This document shows, in pieces, positions 8,851-17,544 of a DNA stretch of 64,000 bases. Each line of letters starts with the position of its first letter. Within the stretch, counting starts at the first letter, position 1. The stretch comes from Rickettsiales bacterium (GTDB taxonomy: Bacteria; Pseudomonadota; Alphaproteobacteria; Rickettsiales; SXRF01), in NCBI GenBank assembly GCA_041396965.1, contig JAWKXN010000001.1, positions 1,736,001 to 1,800,000 on the forward strand, in the 5' to 3' direction. A program made the translations under genes and the position numbers. The notes below the pieces were generated by a model. The model saw nothing but the letters and a program-made list of their open reading frames with translations, had not been told where the DNA came from and did no database searches.

Positions 8851-10246
8851 CCGAAATAGTTTTTTTACAACCAAACCTCAATATATATTCGCCATTTTCT
8901 CATTTATCGCCGGATTCATACTTACATTATTAATCCCGCCAATTGGTGGGATTGATGAAAACCACCACATCCGCCGCATATCGGACATTTCTCACTTTGA
9001 GTTTCTAAATCCTCGCACCTATACTGAGGATCCACTCAGCTTATGGGTTGATAATGGCTGGGTAGTACGAAAAAATTATCATGAGAACCATAAAAAATGG
9101 TATTTTAATGACATAGAAAAAATAAAAATAGAACAACCTACCGAACAAGAAATAGAAATAGACAAAAATATTTTCGCGGTCGGCAACCCTGTTATTTATT
9201 TCCCATTTGCTATGCTACTTAAGCTAATAAATTTTGTCTTCCATCCAGAAATATGGCTACAATTTTATATAATACGCTTTCTATTTCTCATCTCCTCAGT
9301 AACTCTTTTTACCATAGCCATAGCTAAAATCGCCGAACATAAAATATTGCTCGCCACAGTTGGTATGCTGCCAGTAATGCTCTATAATCGCAGCGGGGTA
9401 AACGCTGATGGTCTCCTTATAGGTTGTTCAGCACTATTTATAATAACTATCTATAATCTATGCGAGGCATATCACAAAGATAACTCCGCCAAGATTACCG
9501 GTAAAAATCTTACTAGCCTTTTTATCTGGGGATTCCTCACCGCTCAGGTCAAAGGAGCCTATCTACCTCTCCTATTCCTCGTATTGCTTATTCCAAAAAA
9601 CATGTTCCGTTCCAAGAAAAACAGGCTACTAAACATTATTATTCTTGTTATACCTGCTGTGATATGTTCCCTTATCTGGTCTAATTACGCAAGACAGGAG
9701 ATACTCTCTGGTGTAAAATATTTCGTGGAAGGCGGAGCTATGACTTGGCCGGACGGACAGTTTGAATGGATAATATCCCATCCATTATCGTTTGCCACAG
9801 TTATTATTAAAACTATTTTCGCTTCCCCCATTATACCAAACAGCGTATCACAAATGGTTGGTTATCTAGGCTGGAATGGTTTTCATATATCAGTTTTAAG
9901 TGCCGTGATTTTACTATTAATGGTTTTCGCTATCGCTGCTTATGAGCCAGCTAATAATAATTTCTTTTATAAATCATCAATAAAAAAACTTTTCGTTATA
10001 GCCATCTTGCTTGCTACTTTTACCCTAATGCTTACTATGCTTTACGTACAGTGGACTGGCTACAAGTCAGATATAGTACTTGGCTTTCAAGGCAGGTATT
10101 TTTATCCACTTATTCCAGCTCTATTATTTTTTGTAAAACCCATAACTACCTTGCAAAATAAAAATAAGGCGACGTTATTACTTTGGCTGTTTAGCTTTAT
10201 AAGCGCCACCAGCGTTATATATTCAACGATAGTCGGAAATTACTAG
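8837..10246 (+). CDS. DUF2142 multi-pass membrane protein (putative GT-C glycosyltransferase), copy 1
   Basis: About 469 residues from the ATG at 8837, chosen because it overlaps the GT2 stop and begins the homology (MTSSNRNSFFTTKPQYIFAI). Roughly ten hydrophobic segments. The DUF2142 hallmarks are an acidic periplasmic loop after the first helix (PPIGGIDENHHIRRI) and a late FQGRYFYPLIPAL motif. The acidic loop resembles the catalytic loop of GT-C enzymes that use polyprenyl-phosphate sugars; function is inferred. It is followed seven bases later by a paralogue. Confidence 0.8.
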   Translation: MTSSNRNSFFTTKPQYIFAIFSFIAGFILTLLIPPIGGIDENHHIRRISDISHFEFLNPRTYTEDPLSLWVDNGWVVRKNYHENHKKWYFNDIEKIKIEQPTEQEIEIDKNIFAVGNPVIYFPFAMLLKLINFVFHPEIWLQFYIIRFLFLISSVTLFTIAIAKIAEHKILLATVGMLPVMLYNRSGVNADGLLIGCSALFIITIYNLCEAYHKDNSAKITGKNLTSLFIWGFLTAQVKGAYLPLLFLVLLIPKNMFRSKKNRLLNIIILVIPAVICSLIWSNYARQEILSGVKYFVEGGAMTWPDGQFEWIISHPLSFATVIIKTIFASPIIPNSVSQMVGYLGWNGFHISVLSAVILLLMVFAIAAYEPANNNFFYKSSIKKLFVIAILLATFTLMLTMLYVQWTGYKSDIVLGFQGRYFYPLIPALLFFVKPITTLQNKNKATLLLWLFSFISATSVIYSTIVGNY

Positions 10247-10253
10247 GTCATAA

Positions 10254-11639
10254 ATGAGTATTTTACAAAAACCCCACTATATTTTTGCTTTTATATCCTT
10301 AATAACTGGAATTATTCTAGTTTTCCTCGCTCCTCCCATCAGCATGATTGACGAAAACCAACATGTAAGAAGAGTAACTGACATAGCCGACTTCAAGTTT
10401 CTCTACCCATATAATGACACTAATGACCAACTTGCCATATGGGCGGAAAATGGTCTGCTCATGCAAGAGCAAAAATTAAAATTATCACCACGCTGGGATA
10501 TAAAAAATCTGGTGGATGAAGTACAAAATTTTCCACCAGAACTGCCAAAAATAAGACAAGTAATGATGGATAAAAACCCCTACGCCGCGTCCAACCCTCT
10601 ATTATATCTCCCTTTTGCCTTAGTCTTTAATGTCAGTAAGAATATAACAGATAAAGCATGGGTAGATTTTTATATATTGCGCCTTACTGGTCTTTTCTTA
10701 AGTGTATTTTTAATAGCTATCGCCATTTCTCGGATGCGGGAACATAAAATCTTACTATCGGCTTTCTGCCTTCTACCAGCGATGATGAACTCTCGCAGCG
10801 GTGTGAATATTGACGGCATAGTAATTGCCATTGTCTTTCTTTTTATTGGACAAATATTGTATCTAATGAAAAAGGAAAAACCTGTGTCCAGCAAGGATAT
10901 TGTCCTACTAATAATATTAGCTTTTATCGCCGCTCAGGGAAAAGGGGCTTATGTTCCGCTATTATTTCTGGCATTTCTTATCCCTAAAAGATTATTTTCC
11001 AGCAAGTACAGCTATATCATCACAATTATACTTACTATTATACCAGCGCTAATTGTCAGTTTTGGTTGGTCAGCTCTGGCAAAAAACGCGATATTATCCG
11101 ACATAAAATATTATAACGATAACGGGTTGGTATGGCCGGATGGTCAATTTGAGTGGATAATATCACATCCATTTTCTTTTAGCGTAGTCGTGCTTAAAAC
11201 ATTTTTCGCTTCTCCAATGCTTCCTAACTCGCTATGGGAGTCTATAGGCTCTATCGGCTGGGGCAGCAATCATATATCAATTCCGATTATAAGCTACATA
11301 TTACTTATAATAACAATATTCATGGCAATGGCTTATGAGCCTGTTGGGAAACAGCTAGAAAATAGTAAAATCAAAAAATTCTTTATAACCCTCATGGCAC
11401 TATCATGTATAGGACTTGCCCTTACCATGCTTTATGTGCAATGGTCAGAATATAAGGCTGATGTTATACAAGGGTTTCAGGGCAGATATTTATATCCTTT
11501 ACTACCATTATTATGTATCTTTATAAAGCCGGTGACAGGTAGTGAAAGTAAAACAAAGGCGATCATAGCGCTATGGGTATTTGGAATTATCAGTTCAGCC
11601 AGCATATTATGGTCAAGTTGGAATTATTATTATAGCTAG
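10254..11639 (+). CDS. DUF2142 multi-pass membrane protein (putative GT-C glycosyltransferase), copy 2
   Basis: 461 residues, a tandem paralogue of the previous gene: PPISMIDENQHVRRVTDIAD aligns with its PPIGGIDENHHIRRI loop, both share GVNADG/GVNIDG and WPDGQFEWIISHP, and both end with FQGRY-YPL. Conservation of the loop and the WPDGQFEWIISHP segment marks the residues most likely to matter. The two copies differ throughout, so the duplication is old. Probably transfers a sugar from a lipid donor on the periplasmic side; substrate unknown. Confidence 0.8.
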   Translation: MSILQKPHYIFAFISLITGIILVFLAPPISMIDENQHVRRVTDIADFKFLYPYNDTNDQLAIWAENGLLMQEQKLKLSPRWDIKNLVDEVQNFPPELPKIRQVMMDKNPYAASNPLLYLPFALVFNVSKNITDKAWVDFYILRLTGLFLSVFLIAIAISRMREHKILLSAFCLLPAMMNSRSGVNIDGIVIAIVFLFIGQILYLMKKEKPVSSKDIVLLIILAFIAAQGKGAYVPLLFLAFLIPKRLFSSKYSYIITIILTIIPALIVSFGWSALAKNAILSDIKYYNDNGLVWPDGQFEWIISHPFSFSVVVLKTFFASPMLPNSLWESIGSIGWGSNHISIPIISYILLIITIFMAMAYEPVGKQLENSKIKKFFITLMALSCIGLALTMLYVQWSEYKADVIQGFQGRYLYPLLPLLCIFIKPVTGSESKTKAIIALWVFGIISSASILWSSWNYYYS

Positions 11640-11657
11640 AACATAAAAATTTTTTAT

Positions 11658-12587
11658 ATGAAACGAATAGTGAAATCTATATTCAGCTTCTTACTTCCAT
11701 CAGAAGTAGCAATGCTACTTGGTATAATATTGTTGTTAGTAGCAAATAGTGTATTTACCCTCCCCTTATTTAATCCGGGTATTACCTCTCTAATCGGCTA
11801 TCTAGGAATTTTTGTTCCTTCCTTACTTGTATGCGCGGTTATTTATGAGTATCGTCGGAAGAAATACAAAGAGCAGATAAACATAAGTGAAATACCACGC
11901 AATTATCTCACATTTTATTTCGCTATTTACTCATGTATGCTTACCAAGCATTGGGCGCACTTAGCGACCACAAAATATTATGATGATTTTTATCAGAAAA
12001 CCGATGAGTGGCTATCACCATTAATTGCCATAGAGAAAAAAATAAACAGCCTGCTGATGATACCCATTGATTATCTTCAATATATGACTGCTGTTCAAAT
12101 AACTTTCTTTTTCGCTTTTCCGGTATGTCTTGCTGGCGGCATCCGCCTATTTAATTTATGCTCAGCCACCCTTGTTATAAACTTCATCATTGGCGGTTTC
12201 TTCTATATGGCAGCTCCGGCGCTTGGTCCTTTCATTTACTGGTCACAAGATAAATGGAACGCTACCTTGAGCAAATATATGGAGGTAACACAAGCTTTTA
12301 TAAAATCCGCTGGAGCATCCTATAGCACTACCGACTCCATATTCATACTTGGTGCAATGCCATCATTCCATATATCAATTCCCGCCCTATTTAGCTGGTA
12401 TATGTATAAGAGTAATAAATTCTTTGGTGTAATTGGCGCGTTAATTACCTTATATTGTTTCGTTCACGCTCAACTGACCGGATTCCACTATATCATAGAT
12501 TTAATCGCTGGTTTTGCTTTAGCGACAATAGCGATAATAATAGCTGAGAAAATGCTAAAAATGAGAGAAAGTAGAAGAAGAGATTAG
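11658..12587 (+). CDS. PAP2-superfamily membrane protein (Aur1/inositol-phosphotransferase-like)
   Basis: 309 residues with about six transmembrane segments. The C-terminal third has the PAP2-type active-site pattern: GAMPSFHIS (first catalytic His) and QLTGFHYIIDLIAGF (second His with Asp). This arrangement, lacking the classic KxxxxxxRP motif near it, resembles the PAP2_3 branch that includes phosphotransferases acting on lipids. Being last in the GT2-DUF2142-DUF2142 set suggests a role in recycling or transferring a lipid-phosphate carrier. Its stop overlaps the convergent ftsY stop by 4 nt. Confidence 0.75.
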   Translation: MKRIVKSIFSFLLPSEVAMLLGIILLLVANSVFTLPLFNPGITSLIGYLGIFVPSLLVCAVIYEYRRKKYKEQINISEIPRNYLTFYFAIYSCMLTKHWAHLATTKYYDDFYQKTDEWLSPLIAIEKKINSLLMIPIDYLQYMTAVQITFFFAFPVCLAGGIRLFNLCSATLVINFIIGGFFYMAAPALGPFIYWSQDKWNATLSKYMEVTQAFIKSAGASYSTTDSIFILGAMPSFHISIPALFSWYMYKSNKFFGVIGALITLYCFVHAQLTGFHYIIDLIAGFALATIAIIIAEKMLKMRESRRRD

Positions 12588-13522
12588 TCAATATCAACTA
12601 AGTTACGGGCAAAATCATCTGGTATGAAAGCGTCCAAATCATCAATCTTCTCGCCAATGCCAATAGCGTGAATCGGAAGTTTAGCTTCTTTGGCAAGCGC
12701 CACGATAATCCCACCCTTTGCCGTTCCATCAAGCTTAGTTACTATAAGCCCACTTACATTTACCATTTCCTTAAAGGCTTTTACCTGTGATAAAGCGTTT
12801 TGACCGGTAGTCGCGTCTAATACTTGCAATACATGGTGAGGAGCTGACTCGTCAATTTTCTTTAGAACATTTATTATTTTCTGTAATTCCGCCATCAGGT
12901 TTGATTTATTCTGCAAACGACCAGCAGTATCTATAAATAACACGTCTACCTTTTCCGCTTTCGCGGTTTCCAACGCCTTAAATGCCACACTTGCTGGATC
13001 CGCTTGAAACTCTCCAGTTATTACCGGAATATCCGCTCTCCTGCCCCATTCTTGTATTTGCTCAACAGCGGCAGCGCGAAAAGTATCAGCGGCGGCGATC
13101 ATAACTTTTTTGCCATCATCCTTTAATTTACTGGCGAGCTTGCCGATAGTGGTCGTTTTCCCATTGCCATTTACTCCAACCATCACAATAACTTTTACGC
13201 CACCACCTAAACCTTTAGGTGAAAAACGTGGTGTTTGAATTTCAAGAGGAATAGCGTAAGGCTCTAAAATAGCAGATACTTTCTGCGCTAGAAACTGCCG
13301 CACTTCATCCGGCTCAATATCTTTATCAAAACGGTTTTTAGCGAATTCCTGTGTAAGTTCAGTGGCAAGAGAGGCACCAAGATCCGCCTCAATCAGCAAA
13401 TCTTCTAGTTCTTCCAGCGAGGCTGCATCTAGCTTACGCTTGGTAAAGATACCCGTAATACCACCGCTAAGCTTGCTGGAGCTTTTAGATAGACCAGATT
13501 TCAGTTTTTTAAGAAAATTCAT
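12584..13522 (-). CDS. ftsY: signal recognition particle receptor FtsY
   Basis: 312 residues. SRP-type GTPase: N domain (about 1-95), P-loop GVNGNGKTT (116-124), DTFRAAA, DTAGR (198-202), TKLDGTAKGG (262-271). The long acidic N-terminal extension of the E. coli protein is absent, giving the short form common in alphaproteobacteria. Docks ribosome-SRP complexes at the inner membrane for co-translational insertion. Faces the PAP2 gene convergently. Confidence 0.96.
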   Translation of the reverse strand: MNFLKKLKSGLSKSSSKLSGGITGIFTKRKLDAASLEELEDLLIEADLGASLATELTQEFAKNRFDKDIEPDEVRQFLAQKVSAILEPYAIPLEIQTPRFSPKGLGGGVKVIVMVGVNGNGKTTTIGKLASKLKDDGKKVMIAAADTFRAAAVEQIQEWGRRADIPVITGEFQADPASVAFKALETAKAEKVDVLFIDTAGRLQNKSNLMAELQKIINVLKKIDESAPHHVLQVLDATTGQNALSQVKAFKEMVNVSGLIVTKLDGTAKGGIIVALAKEAKLPIHAIGIGEKIDDLDAFIPDDFARNLVDID

Positions 13523-13580
13523 CTCGGAAGTTTTAGCGTTTTTAACCCTAAAGTCAATATGAACAGAATCTATGTGAACG

Positions 13581-14168
13581 CTATACAGATCTTCCGCTAA
13601 GCATCATAGCGTTTTCGAACATTTCCTCACGCCTTTTCTTTTCCCTGTCCTGAAATTTTGTACCAGTTTCCTTGCCTTTTTCCGATTCATGAGACGGAGA
13701 GTGAGATTTAGCTAGGGATTGTACAGGCGAAACACTTTGGTTATTCTCCTGCGAAGCGACATTTCGTTCTTTTTGTTGTTCTAGGGCAAAATCGTATTCA
13801 ATACTTCTAAGGAATTTCGTCCCTATGCCAGCTACAACACCACCCACAACAGCACTTGAGGTGATCATTGTAGGCGCGATAGTGAGAGCGGTTATTCCGC
13901 CTCCTACTATTAACATAGCAAAGGCTGCACTAAGTATTGCACCAGAAACCATCCCATTGTTGAAAATACTGTTTTCCTTGTGAACTTCCTTGCCGTATTT
14001 CTGCTCTTTTTCTATTTCAGCATGACCGAATACCCCTCCCGCAACCGCGCCAATAGCTGCTCCGACGGCTCCAAATAACGCGCCTCCTACCAATCCACCT
14101 TCAAAAGCTTTATCGTTAAAATATGTCGGCTTTTCCTTTGGATAATATCGTAAAGTCTCTTTTTGCAT
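13581..14168 (-). CDS. hypothetical membrane protein with glycine-zipper segments
   Basis: 195 residues. Two hydrophobic regions: a glycine zipper at about 24-48 (GGLVGGALFGAVGAAIGAVA) and a second at about 72-110 (ILSAAFAMLIVGGGITALTI). The C-terminal 60 residues are polar and charged (ESEKGKETGTKFQDREKKRR). No signal peptide ahead of the first hydrophobic stretch. No family recognised; glycine-zipper segments often insert into membranes, but no activity can be claimed. Confidence 0.6.
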   Translation of the reverse strand: MQKETLRYYPKEKPTYFNDKAFEGGLVGGALFGAVGAAIGAVAGGVFGHAEIEKEQKYGKEVHKENSIFNNGMVSGAILSAAFAMLIVGGGITALTIAPTMITSSAVVGGVVAGIGTKFLRSIEYDFALEQQKERNVASQENNQSVSPVQSLAKSHSPSHESEKGKETGTKFQDREKKRREEMFENAMMLSGRSV

Positions 14169-14273
14169 GGTTCTAGTGAGCTGTTATCTTATTTCTGTTG
14201 TTATAATTCTAAATAAGGCAATACCATAAAACAAGTTAAGTTTTTGTGACGGTTTTGTGAATGGCTGTAGCTA

Positions 14274-14739
14274 TTAAAATTTAATTGATATAGCGCAGTT
14301 GGTGCCATTGCCACCATTTTGCGCGATTGAATATCGTTGTGTCTCGCCAGCTGAATTATTATTATCCCAGCAGGTTGTATCACTTGCCGCTGTTGCGTTT
14401 GTCACTGGTACTAATTGATTGCCTATATAGCTACCAGTTCCTGAGCTATTATTGTACCATATAGTATACATTGGAGGTATTGATACAGATAGGCGTGTTG
14501 TTCCTCTAACACTTACTCTACCAGACATTGGTAACCCATCATCCAGTTTGTTGTCAATGCTATATGCATGTCGTACGGCTATTGCCCCTACATTTGCCAT
14601 GTTTGCTGGTGATTGAATGATTGGGGAGCCGATTACATAATAGTGTATATAATTATGACTAAAAACAGATATAAAAGAATTATTGCCAACTTTAGCTTTA
14701 GGAAGGTAAAGCTCTTTATCAAGACTCATAAAAATACTT
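14274..14739 (-). pseudogene. prepilin-like protein, 5' end lost to an IS1595 insertion
   Basis: The frame is open from the IS boundary at about 14739 to 14274. The sequence has AYSIDNKLDDGLPMSGRV, the segment typical of alphaproteobacterial type II/IV pseudopilin-like proteins, and a C-terminal domain with two cysteines (TTCWDNN, GTNCAIS) spaced as in their disulfide loop. The expected N-terminal prepilin helix is missing because an IS1595 left end (GGGGCTGTCCCAGATAAC) starts at 14740. An ATG at 14729 could start a 151-residue remnant, but without the helix it could not be exported as a pilin. Confidence 0.65.
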
Positions 14740-14877
14740 GGGGCTGTCCCAGATAACTAGTTAATGTTATCGTTGGATGGTATGAGAAAGAGCCGATTAA
14801 GTAAAGAGAAACAAACGCGATTAATTGAACATTTTGTGGCGGGAACAACTGCCCGATGCGCATCTTATACAAGATGA
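14740..14877 (+). mobile_element. IS1595-family left end with transposase N-terminal fragment
   Basis: The terminal repeat GGGGCTGTCCCAGATAAC opens at 14740. From the ATG at 14782 the frame reads MRKSRLSKEKQTRLIEHF then VAGTTAR, the characteristic start of ISXO2-like transposases, before homology stops near 14860 and the frame ends at 14877. The remainder of the element is absent here. The C-terminal IS1595 fragment at 6150 is another remnant and not its other half in place. Confidence 0.7.
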
Positions 14878-15034
14878 TATAGAGTGGTTAAAATCACGTC
14901 TTAGTGAAAACTTATTAACAAAAAAAAGTTGGGTTGAGAGGGTAGAACATGGAGTGGACGATAAACTCAACTGGTTAAAGGATCTTATTGCCAACAAGTG
15001 TACTGCCAAAAATCCGTCTAAAAAGGAATTATAG
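14857..15034 (+). other. open fragment of unknown origin after the IS1595 stub
   Basis: After the point where IS1595 similarity ends, one frame stays open to 15034 and encodes a hydrophilic helix-rich tail (IEWLKSRLSENLLTKKSWVE, later DDKLNWLKDLIANK). It has no start codon of its own with a ribosome site, so it looks like the 3' end of a gene whose front was replaced by the transposon. Family not recognised. Confidence 0.35.
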
Positions 15035-15041
15035 ACCAAAA

Positions 15042-15467
15042 TTAGAACCTAAATCTTATAAAACCATTTGCCGAAATGCTAAGAGGGATGTCTTGAGAGT
15101 TAATTTGCTGTCCGCAATTACAATTAACTCCACCAGAAATTTCTATGGCTTCTCCTCTTTTTCCTATAACATCAGAAAAGTTGATTTGTACTGGAGAATT
15201 CCGCACGCCATACTCTATTCCGTATAATGATGGGTTGCCGCCAATAGAATTCATCATATGAGCAAATCTAGCATTACCAGCAATTTGATTCAGTTCTGCA
15301 TTTCCAGTAGCGATTATAGCTTGTTCAGCTAAAGCATAAGGAGAAATTTCTACCCCGTTTTTTCTTAAATTATGTGATATTGCTGAAATATTTTTCTCGT
15401 TCTCACCAGTATTGTTAATACCAAGGTTAGCTAAGATATTTTCAGCGCGTGCTTGTTTTTCAGGCAT
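15042..15467 (-). CDS. hypothetical protein
   Basis: 141 residues, starting MPEKQARAENILANLGINN. The N-terminal half is helical and polar; the C-terminal half is predicted beta-rich and contains a C-N-C pair (GGVNCNCGQQ). No signal peptide or membrane segment. It converges on the preceding fragment with 7 nt between stops. No known family; could be a small secreted or regulatory protein, but nothing in the sequence decides that. Confidence 0.5.
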   Translation of the reverse strand: MPEKQARAENILANLGINNTGENEKNISAISHNLRKNGVEISPYALAEQAIIATGNAELNQIAGNARFAHMMNSIGGNPSLYGIEYGVRNSPVQINFSDVIGKRGEAIEISGGVNCNCGQQINSQDIPLSISANGFIRFRF

Positions 15468-15536
15468 GTTTCAAACCACAATTATACTATCCATATGTCC
15501 AACCCTAACATATTAGTGTTACAAAAATATGACAAA

Positions 15537-16880
15537 TTACAATCTATTACCATATAACTTGTATTGATCACATCTTCTTATTTCTGCTCTTATCACTGTT
15601 CCCGCCTTATATTCCTTGTCCAGCGTAACTGGCGTAAAATACTCATTTTTACCGATATTATCTTTTTCCATCAGCACGGAAACTTCTTTGCCTATTTGTG
15701 TTTGCAGATATTTTCGTAGATTTTCTTCTCCGACTTCTCTAAGCTTCGCCGCTCGTTCTTTGCGAATAGCTTTTGCCACTTGCGGCATTTTGGCGGCGGG
15801 AGTTCCACTACGGGCGGAATAAGGAAATACGTGCAGATATATCAAGCCAGTTTCTTTCACTAAATTCAGCGTATTTGCAAACATCTCATCAGTTTCGGTC
15901 GGAAATCCAGCGATAATATCCGCGCCAAAAACTATATCCGACCTTAGCTCCCGTAGTTTAGCACAAAAATCTATAATATTCTGCCTGTTGTGCCGACGTT
16001 TCATCCTTTTTAACACCATGTCATCACCCGCCTGTAGGCTGATATGGATATGCGGCATCAGGCGCGGCTCATTTGCGAATAAATCAAGTAAGTCATCATC
16101 AACCTCTACCGCGTCAATAGAAGAAAGGCGCAGACGTTTTAGGTTTGGAACATTACTAAGCAATCTTCTGCACATCTGTCCGAGTGTTGGGCTGCTTGGT
16201 AAGTCCTTACCGTAATCGCTTATGTCAACTCCGGTAAGTACCACCTCATTATAACCAGCCTCCACAAGACTTCGCACCTGTGCCACTATCTCGCCCATCG
16301 GCACAGAGCGGCTATTACCCCGCCCATAAGGTATTATGCAAAAAGTGCAGCGATGATCACAGCCATTTTGCACCTGTACAAACGCCCGAGCTTTCCCATC
16401 AAATGACGCTACCATATGCGAAGCGGTCTCCGTTACCGACATAATATCGTTGACGAGGATTTTTTCATCGTTATTTATTGTCATTCCGAGCATTTGCGAG
16501 GAATCTTGTCTTTGTTCTTCGCAAAGATCCCTCGTCGCTTTGCTCGCTCGGGATGACAAGTCAGTATAAAATTCTTTCTTCAGTTTCTCTTCATTGCCGA
16601 TAACGCTGTTTACCTCTGGCATATCAGCATATTGTTTGGGGTTTATCTGCGCTCCGCAGCCAGTAACAATAATTTTTGCCTTGGGATTTTCCTTGTGTGC
16701 TTTGCGGATGGCCTGCCGCACTTGCCTTTCTGCTTCGGCTGTTACCGCGCAAGAGTTAAATATCAATGTACCAGAAAGCCCAGCCGCATCAGCTTGTTGC
16801 TTGATAACCTCGCCTTCATATATATTAAGCCGGCAACCGAAATTTATAACTTCCAAATTATTACTTAAAACCTTGCTCAT
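15537..16880 (-). CDS. mtaB: tRNA t6A37 methylthiotransferase MtaB, with an in-frame repeat insertion
   Basis: 447 residues, radical-SAM methylthiotransferase that converts t6A to ms2t6A at position 37 of tRNAs reading ANN codons. The N-terminal cluster cysteines are C16, C44 and C75; the radical-SAM motif is C174-x3-C178-x2-C181 (GCDHRCTFC). A C-terminal TRAM-like segment follows. Residues L108-T134 are encoded by a palindromic repeat (16479-16558) and read LSSRASKATRDLC...; family members have a short variable linker here between the two cluster domains. The frame is intact, so the protein is probably active. The stop of vapC overlaps its start by 4 nt. Confidence 0.92.
   Translation of the reverse strand: MSKVLSNNLEVINFGCRLNIYEGEVIKQQADAAGLSGTLIFNSCAVTAEAERQVRQAIRKAHKENPKAKIIVTGCGAQINPKQYADMPEVNSVIGNEEKLKKEFYTDLSSRASKATRDLCEEQRQDSSQMLGMTINNDEKILVNDIMSVTETASHMVASFDGKARAFVQVQNGCDHRCTFCIIPYGRGNSRSVPMGEIVAQVRSLVEAGYNEVVLTGVDISDYGKDLPSSPTLGQMCRRLLSNVPNLKRLRLSSIDAVEVDDDLLDLFANEPRLMPHIHISLQAGDDMVLKRMKRRHNRQNIIDFCAKLRELRSDIVFGADIIAGFPTETDEMFANTLNLVKETGLIYLHVFPYSARSGTPAAKMPQVAKAIRKERAAKLREVGEENLRKYLQTQIGKEVSVLMEKDNIGKNEYFTPVTLDKEYKAGTVIRAEIRRCDQYKLYGNRL
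16479..16558. repeat. palindromic element inside mtaB
   Basis: Begins TGTCATTCCGAGCATTTGCG and ends with its approximate inverse (GCTCGCTCGGGATGACA). The outer arms pair TGTCATTCCGAGC with GCTCGGGATGACA. It has the same ends (TGTCAYCCC... / ...GGGATGACA) as the intergenic repeats interrupted by the IS at 47.9 and 59.4 kb. It is translated as part of mtaB without breaking the frame, like the protein-coding palindromic elements described in Rickettsia. Confidence 0.85.
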
Positions 16881-17263
16881 ACAACTAATAAATTTACCAG
16901 ATAATTTGAAAGCTGCTTATCAGCGCTTATCAAGGTCATATTTTCCGCCTTTGCCTGTGCTATCAGCATCCGGTCAAATGGGTCACCACGCCCTGATGGA
17001 ATTTCTCTTAACATCCGTACATGAGACTCTTTTATCTCTAGGCAGGCAAAACCCAAATCTGGCAATGCGGAAAAAAAGTTTTCCGGCAGCTTTATTTTAC
17101 CTTTTGCTTCCTTGATTGCCAGCTCCCACGGGCATATGACGCTGTAAGATACCTGAATATCTCCATTTTGTAAAATATCATAGACATTATTTGGTAATCT
17201 TTTGTCCAAAGTCACCGCCCACAGCAATATGTGAGTATCAAGAAGATAGTGCACGCTACTCAT
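16877..17263 (-). CDS. PIN-domain toxin (VapC family)
   Basis: 128 residues. PIN-domain ribonuclease features: LLDTHILLWA with the first acidic residue D9, a central Glu in PWELAIKE, and the C-terminal GDPFDRMLIAQAK and LISADKQ acidic positions. These place four acidic residues for a metal site, the catalytic arrangement of VapC endoribonucleases. The upstream Phd-type gene ends one base from its start, a standard type II toxin-antitoxin layout; the toxin is normally held inactive by that partner. Confidence 0.88.
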   Translation of the reverse strand: MSSVHYLLDTHILLWAVTLDKRLPNNVYDILQNGDIQVSYSVICPWELAIKEAKGKIKLPENFFSALPDLGFACLEIKESHVRMLREIPSGRGDPFDRMLIAQAKAENMTLISADKQLSNYLVNLLVV

Positions 17264-17487
17264 TATTTCTCGTCAAACCATTCTTCCGGCATTGGCTCAT
17301 CAAAATCCTCGGGAATATGTATCTCACCCTTAAAAATACCAAGTTTGCGAGGAGCGGATTGTGTGTAAGGCATAAGCCTAGCGACCGGCTTTCCCGCGCG
17401 CATAATGACCACATCCTCACCGCCTTCAACTTTTTGAATAATGGCTGATAGATTAGTTTTTGCCTCATGGATATTGAAATTCAGCAT
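17263..17487 (-). CDS. Phd/YefM-family antitoxin
   Basis: About 74 residues from ATG 17487 (MLNFNIHEAKTNLSAIIQKV), the position where Phd/YefM proteins normally begin; 33 nt of in-frame upstream sequence lack homology. The N-terminal DNA-binding fold (EAKTNLSAIIQKVEGGEDVV) is followed by GKPVARLMPY and an acidic toxin-binding tail (DFDEPMPEEWFDEK). Such antitoxins neutralise the toxin and repress their own operon. Its stop overlaps the toxin start by one base. Confidence 0.87.
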   Translation of the reverse strand: MLNFNIHEAKTNLSAIIQKVEGGEDVVIMRAGKPVARLMPYTQSAPRKLGIFKGEIHIPEDFDEPMPEEWFDEK

Positions 17488-17544
17488 ATTTTTATCATTT
17501 ATTGTCTTGTGACTTCCCAAATCATAGTATCAAACTTAGCTAAG

